The translations under genes and the position numbers were made by a program. 10,989 bases of DNA. Origin: Clostridiales bacterium. Lineage in GTDB: Bacteria > Bacillota > Clostridia > Lachnospirales > WQUN01. Below the pieces are notes generated by a model. That model saw nothing but the letters and a program-made list of their open reading frames with translations. It had not been told where the DNA came from and ran no database searches. Location of the stretch: positions 1 through 10,989 of the forward strand of contig JAISWA010000228.1 of NCBI GenBank assembly GCA_031271275.1, read 5' to 3'. Below, in pieces: positions 7,601 through 10,989 of the stretch; within the stretch, counting starts at the first letter, position 1; the number at the start of each line of letters is the position of its first letter.

Positions 7601-9871
7601 CTAAATCTTGAAATATGATACCATTTGCTGCAGCAGTTCCGCCTGCGAGCTGAGTTCCTGAGCGGCGGCGGCGGATTCCTCCGAGGTGGAGGAGTTGTTC
7701 TGCACCACCTGCGAGATTTGGTTAAGCCCGATGCTGACCTGCCCGATGGCTTCCGCCTGGCTGCGTGACGAGTCGGCGATGGTCTTTATTATAACAGAAA
7801 TTTTCGCCACGTCCTCCACAATAGCGCGAAGGGCGTTGGCGGTGCCCTGGGCAATCTTCGTGCCGTCGTTGACGCGGGTGTTGGAGTTCTCGATTAACGT
7901 GGCGGTGTCGTTGGCGGATTCCTGACTCTTGGAAGCGAGGCTGCGCACTTCGTCGGCTACCACGGCGAAGCCTTTCCCGTGTTCGCCCGCCCGCGCCGCC
8001 TCAACGGAAGCGTTAAGCGCAAGCAGGTTGGTCTGGAACGCGATGTCGGAAATGGCTTTGATTACTTTTGAAATACTGGCGGAGGAATCCTTGATGGCGT
8101 CCATTGCCGTCAGCATGTTGGTCATTTCCGAGCTGCCGTTCTGGGCGTTGGTATTGGACTCGACGGAAAGCACGTTGGCTTCGTCCGCGTCGGTGGCGTT
8201 CTTTTGGGTTTGTTCGTTGATGGATTCCATGGAAGCGGTAAGCTCCTGTACGGCGCTCGCCTGTTCCGACGCGCCTTCCGCCAACGTCATGGACGAGACG
8301 GAAATCTGCTTCGCCCCGGCGAGTACCTGCTCTGAGGCGGAAGATATTTCCGCCATGGTTTTATTCAGCGTGGACGATATGGTGTTGATGGATTCCTTAA
8401 TCGCGTTAAACTGCCCGACATAATCGCGCCGGATGGATACGCGCAGGTCTCCGTCCGCTATCTTGCCGAGCAGGTCGGAAATTTCGTTTATGTACCCCGC
8501 AATGGCGGCTACCGTATCGTTTATGGAGGTTTTAATGCTCAGGAAGTCGCCGTGGTAATTACCCTGCATATGGTGGTCAAATACGCCGGCGGCAACGTAC
8601 TTCATTACATCCGACGCCTCGTTGATGGGGTTGGCGATTTCCTGCATCAGGGCGTTAAGGCTTTCAAGCAGCGCCGCCCAGTCCCCGCTGTATTTTGCCA
8701 CGTCTACGCGGCTGTTCAGCTTGCCGCTCGACGCGGCGTGTACCAAGCCGTTTATTTCACCCGCTATATTGGTGAGGTTGGAGCGCATGGCGTCAACCCT
8801 TTGGTTGACCACCGCTTTTTTGCCGGGTAATTTGTCAACATCCGCCTTAAAGTTGCCTTTGCCGAATTCGTCTAAGCAGCCCATCAGCGCGAGCGTGTCG
8901 CCGATAACGCCCTTCATCATGCCGTTTACGCCTTCCACCACTTCTTTATAGCTTCCGCTGAACCGCGAAGCGTCCGCCCGGGCGTCAATATCCCCCAGGA
9001 CCATCATGTCGTTGCTCATGCGGTCCAACTCGGAAACAATCAACAGTATGGTGTCGATGAGCGTAACGATTTCGCACGTCAGCGTGCCGATTTCGTCTTT
9101 GGAAATCTTTTCGCGGTCAATGTTTACATTCAGCATACCGGCGGCAACGTCGCGGACTACGTCCATTAAGCGGCGTATCGGGTTGGTCATGCCGCGGGTG
9201 GTGACGATGGCAAGCAGTACCCCGATTATCAGCGCGGCAACGGAAAAGACGACCATGATGATAATGGATTGCTGGGAATTCGCCGTGATTTGCGCACTCA
9301 GCGTGGTGGCGGAGTCCGCCGCCTCATTGTACGCGGTGCCAATCTCCTCGAGCACCCCGGCGACGACGGTTTGATTGTTCGCGAAAATGTCGAGGGCAAG
9401 GTTCCGGTCGTTGGCGAGGAACGCCTGTATAACCGGCCCCGTCATTACGGTTTTCCAATTGGCTAAGTCCTCGTTGACATTTTCGACCAACTCGAGCATC
9501 GCCGTTTTTTCATCGGGGGATAAACGCGGGTCGCTGTTAATGGAAGCCCGCAGCCCCTCAATCGCGGCGAACGCGTCGGCGTAATCCGTGTCATGGGCTT
9601 GCTGCATGGCGATGACGTTTGACTCATGGTTCGGCGTATCTAAAAGAAACCCCGAGTGAGAAACGGAACGCCGTATGGCGTGAAAATCGCTTTGGATTCT
9701 CAGCCAAAAAGCGCGCCTCGCCAAAGGATACTCGTCCATATACGAATAATCGGCGTCTATCGTACTGGCGGTATAAACGGAGAACGAAACGACGCCCACC
9801 AACAAAACCAGTACCAACCCGAACCCAAGCGCTAACTTTGCGCCTATCTTTAAATTTCCGTACCACTTCAT
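7601..9871 (-). CDS. Methyl-accepting chemotaxis protein with tandem HAMP units
   Basis: This is a 756-residue chemoreceptor-like protein. Membrane helix 1 is at about 11-34. A mainly helical periplasmic-side domain of about 165 residues follows, consistent with a four-helix-bundle ligand domain. Membrane helix 2 is at about 203-225. A canonical HAMP follows (about 227-280, with DEIG at 259-262). Five further HAMP-like units have conserved glycines at 293, 339, 383, 429 and 474, about 45 residues apart. The signalling domain (about 505-756) has the conserved hairpin tip, from ISDIAFQTNLLALNASVEAA to GFAVVADEVRSLASKS (607-649), which binds CheA/CheW in known receptors. There is no CheR-tethering pentapeptide at the C-terminus (ends VSYFKI). 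The start ATG has GGCGG 8 bases upstream. It is the gene directly before the hybrid kinase (12-base gap), so both may sense related cues. No che genes are in the window. Confidence 0.95.
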   Translation of the reverse strand: MKWYGNLKIGAKLALGFGLVLVLLVGVVSFSVYTASTIDADYSYMDEYPLARRAFWLRIQSDFHAIRRSVSHSGFLLDTPNHESNVIAMQQAHDTDYADAFAAIEGLRASINSDPRLSPDEKTAMLELVENVNEDLANWKTVMTGPVIQAFLANDRNLALDIFANNQTVVAGVLEEIGTAYNEAADSATTLSAQITANSQQSIIIMVVFSVAALIIGVLLAIVTTRGMTNPIRRLMDVVRDVAAGMLNVNIDREKISKDEIGTLTCEIVTLIDTILLIVSELDRMSNDMMVLGDIDARADASRFSGSYKEVVEGVNGMMKGVIGDTLALMGCLDEFGKGNFKADVDKLPGKKAVVNQRVDAMRSNLTNIAGEINGLVHAASSGKLNSRVDVAKYSGDWAALLESLNALMQEIANPINEASDVMKYVAAGVFDHHMQGNYHGDFLSIKTSINDTVAAIAGYINEISDLLGKIADGDLRVSIRRDYVGQFNAIKESINTISSTLNKTMAEISSASEQVLAGAKQISVSSMTLAEGASEQASAVQELTASMESINEQTQKNATDADEANVLSVESNTNAQNGSSEMTNMLTAMDAIKDSSASISKVIKAISDIAFQTNLLALNASVEAARAGEHGKGFAVVADEVRSLASKSQESANDTATLIENSNTRVNDGTKIAQGTANALRAIVEDVAKISVIIKTIADSSRSQAEAIGQVSIGLNQISQVVQNNSSTSEESAAAAQELSSQAELLQQMVSYFKI

Positions 9872-9913
9872 AGCCTCTACCGCCTTCTTTTTTTTATTTT
9901 GGTAAATTGATTA

Positions 9914-10177
9914 TTAAATTGCTTTTTCCAACGCGTTTTGAATGCGGTCCCATAACCCGTTAATACGGGCGCGGTTATAAAAATTCCAAACACTGATATG
10001 CGGCGGAAAATCTGGAGGAAGTTTACGCCACGAGCAGTTTGCCTCTTTGTAATACAATACCGCGTTTACCATTTCCCTTTTTTCGTGCTTTTGAAGGTGT
10101 TTCCCACGGTTTTCTCCTTCAAAAAATGTCTTGATTGCTTCCCACTGGTCGTCAGTGAGGTCACTCCGGTAACGCAT
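9914..10177 (-). CDS. IS5-type transposase N-terminal domain (DUF4096), remnant
   Basis: This 87-residue protein matches only the N-terminal, DNA-binding-like part of IS5-family transposases: YRSDLTDDQWEAIKTFF (3-19), a KHEKREMVNAVLY segment, CSWRKLPPDFPPHISVW and a final RINGLWDRIQNAL. The DDE catalytic part is missing. In two-ORF IS5 elements it would be orfB, but only 42 bases separate this stop from the chemoreceptor ATG. No terminal inverted repeats or target duplication could be identified. The start is the ATG at 10177, preceded by AGGAGG with an 8-base gap; an upstream in-frame start at 10216 has no such site. The frame is intact and well provided with translation signals, so it may still be expressed as the first gene of the sensory operon. 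Whether it is decaying debris or a retained DNA-binding protein is open. Codon use is more AT-rich than in malQ or the kinase. Confidence 0.8.
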   Translation of the reverse strand: MRYRSDLTDDQWEAIKTFFEGENRGKHLQKHEKREMVNAVLYYKEANCSWRKLPPDFPPHISVWNFYNRARINGLWDRIQNALEKAI

Positions 10178-10185
10178 TGCTGCAT

Positions 10186-10191
10186 CCTCCT
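10186..10191 (-). promoter_or_regulatory. Strong ribosome binding site of the transposase-remnant gene
   Basis: A consensus AGGAGG on the minus strand lies 8 bases before the ATG at 10177. It decides the start against the longer in-frame alternative at 10216. Confidence 0.75.
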
Positions 10192-10220
10192 TTTGATAAA
10201 TTTGTGTCAATAACACTAAC

Positions 10221-10269
10221 AGCGTTAAGTATACAATAAAAAAGCACGCAGATATGTGACTATGTCACA
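10221..10269 (-). promoter_or_regulatory. Putative Crp-type activated promoter for the leftward operon
   Basis: On the minus strand a -10 box TATACT (10233-10228) predicts a start near 10221, about 44 bases before the ATG at 10177. No good -35 hexamer lies 17 bases upstream (CATATC). The dyad TGTGAC-TAT-GTCACA (10255-10269) is centred at 10262, that is at -41, the position used by class II Crp activators. The half-sites match the TGTGA/TCACA Crp consensus, but they are 5 rather than the usual 6 bases apart. An imperfect dyad (TAAC-CT/AG-GTTA, 10211-10227) spans the predicted start and could be a second operator. This is a prediction from spacing and motif only. Confidence 0.4.
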
Positions 10270-10280
10270 CAGCTGTGTGC
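10235..10280 (-). terminator. Rho-independent terminator after the Crp/Fnr gene
   Basis: Two 17-base arms, 10264-10280 and 10244-10260, are separated by a 3-base loop and begin 13 bases after the regulator's stop codon. In minus-strand RNA, 14 pairs are Watson-Crick, one is U-G and two are mismatched. The arm is followed at once by six T residues and then ATT (10243-10235). This is the expected layout of an intrinsic terminator. The stem also contains a Crp-like dyad and a competing perfect palindrome, CACACAGCTGTGTG (10266-10279). Confidence 0.7.
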
Positions 10281-10293
10281 GAAAAACTTCCGC

Positions 10294-10989
10294 TTATTTT
10301 ATAACAACCCCGAAACGGTCTTGACCTATTTTTGTTAACTTTTGTAAATCATTGATGGTTATGCTGCCCCGTGAGAGCGCCACAACCCCTTCGGTTTGCA
10401 GATGTGCCAAAAGCCTTGTAACTACTTCCCGCACGGTGCCGATTTCGGCGGCGATTTTGGTGTGCGTTATTTTTATAACGGGGGAGTCGGCTAATTTTCT
10501 TTGCGCTATCAAAAGATTTGCCAACCGGTTCCCCACGCTGGAAAACGCGATGGTCTCCAGTAAATTTAAAATCAAATGCAGCCGAACCGCCAGTGATTGC
10601 GTTACGCTGTTTTTAACGGCTGCGTTCGTGTCGTACAACCTTTGAAGAACGTACTTGGAAATAAGCACAATCTCGCAGTCGGTTTCCGTTTCCATGCTTA
10701 CGCTGTAAATAATTCTGTCCAACACGCAGTCAAAGCCAAAAGCGTGTATTTCATTGTCCAACACATGATGGATCGTAAGCTCCCGCCCGTCCGGGGAGCT
10801 TATGTACACCCGCGTTCTGCCTTTTTTAACGACATATACGCCCGGGCACTCCTTGTCGGCGCCGTTGTGGATAATCGCCCCTGCCCGAAAGAAAAGTATC
10901 TTTGTATTGTCTACGATACTTTCCTGGTCACTTTCCGCCAAATATTCCCAAAAGGGAAGGTTGGAACGGTAAAAAGCGGTCAAATCCCT
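10294..10989 (-). CDS. Crp/Fnr family transcriptional regulator (5' end beyond window)
   Basis: About 230 residues are visible and the frame is still open at the window edge. A TTG at 10983 could start it, but AGGG lies only 2 bases before it, so the true start is probably a few codons outside. The N-terminal cyclic-nucleotide-type beta-barrel domain spans about 20-115 (counting from 10983), with KGRTRVYISSPDGRELTI (54-71) as its clearest part. A dimer helix follows (about 125-160). The winged helix-turn-helix has HTKIAAEIGTVREVVTRLL (174-192) and RGSITIND (205-212). The recognition helix keeps the Arg-Glu-x3-Arg pattern (185, 186, 190) that E. coli Crp uses to read TGTGA. The visible cysteines (46, 86, 103) do not form an Fnr-like Fe-S cluster pattern, so the effector is unknown. 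A terminator follows the gene, and a TGTGA-type dyad lies within it. Confidence 0.9.
   Translation of the reverse strand, partial: RDLTAFYRSNLPFWEYLAESDQESIVDNTKILFFRAGAIIHNGADKECPGVYVVKKGRTRVYISSPDGRELTIHHVLDNEIHAFGFDCVLDRIIYSVSMETETDCEIVLISKYVLQRLYDTNAAVKNSVTQSLAVRLHLILNLLETIAFSSVGNRLANLLIAQRKLADSPVIKITHTKIAAEIGTVREVVTRLLAHLQTEGVVALSRGSITINDLQKLTKIGQDRFGVVIK

Noticed and set aside
10178..10216. Extended start of the transposase remnant at 10216
   Set aside because: AGGAGG at 10186-10191 is correctly spaced for the ATG at 10177, where the family's MRYRSDL-like start falls.
10294..10989. Assignment of the regulator as an oxygen-sensing Fnr
   Set aside because: The visible cysteines (46, 86, 103) do not show the clustered N-terminal pattern of Fnr. 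The missing N-terminus leaves a small doubt.

Overview
The window looks like a chromosomal segment of a Bacillota bacterium, most likely class Clostridia. This is inferred from gene content: a DegV-family protein, an OGG1-type glycosylase with the NCGQCFRW motif common in Clostridia, a clostridial-style methyl-accepting protein and strong AGGAGG ribosome binding sites. No 16S or other phylogenetic marker is present. Base composition is moderately GC-rich across the metabolic genes. It becomes visibly more AT-rich near the right end, around an insertion-sequence remnant.

Left part (1-2697, plus strand): an upstream region carries a large inverted repeat. It is followed by a two-gene unit, a DegV-family fatty-acid-binding protein and 4-alpha-glucanotransferase (malQ), 19 bases apart. 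malQ meets the MATE-family transporter gene tail to tail: the two stop codons touch with no bases between them.

Middle and right part (2698-10177, all minus strand): reading leftward from 10177, the order is an orphan IS5-type transposase N-terminal domain, a chemoreceptor with about six tandem HAMP units, a Cache-domain hybrid histidine kinase with two receiver domains, an OGG1-type 8-oxoguanine glycosylase, a tandem repeat tract, and the MATE transporter. The receptor, kinase and glycosylase genes are separated by only 12 bases each, so they are probably one transcript. No CheA, CheW, Hpt protein or separate response regulator is present here.

Right edge (10178-10989): a Crp/Fnr-family regulator gene on the minus strand, cut by the window end, is followed by a 17-bp-arm hairpin with a T-run (rho-independent terminator). 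The same hairpin contains a Crp-like dyad, TGTGAC-TAT-GTCACA. Its centre lies 41 bases upstream of the start predicted from a TATACT box, which is the class II activator position. The regulator may therefore control the adjacent sensory/repair operon.

The most striking non-coding signal is a short repeat present at 46-119 (two copies, opposite orientation) and 4066-4210 (three full and two partial copies in tandem). Every full copy can fold into the same 21-nt hairpin with a GNA triloop and tandem G-A mismatches. Sequence differences between copies are compensatory at two base pairs, which suggests that the fold itself matters.
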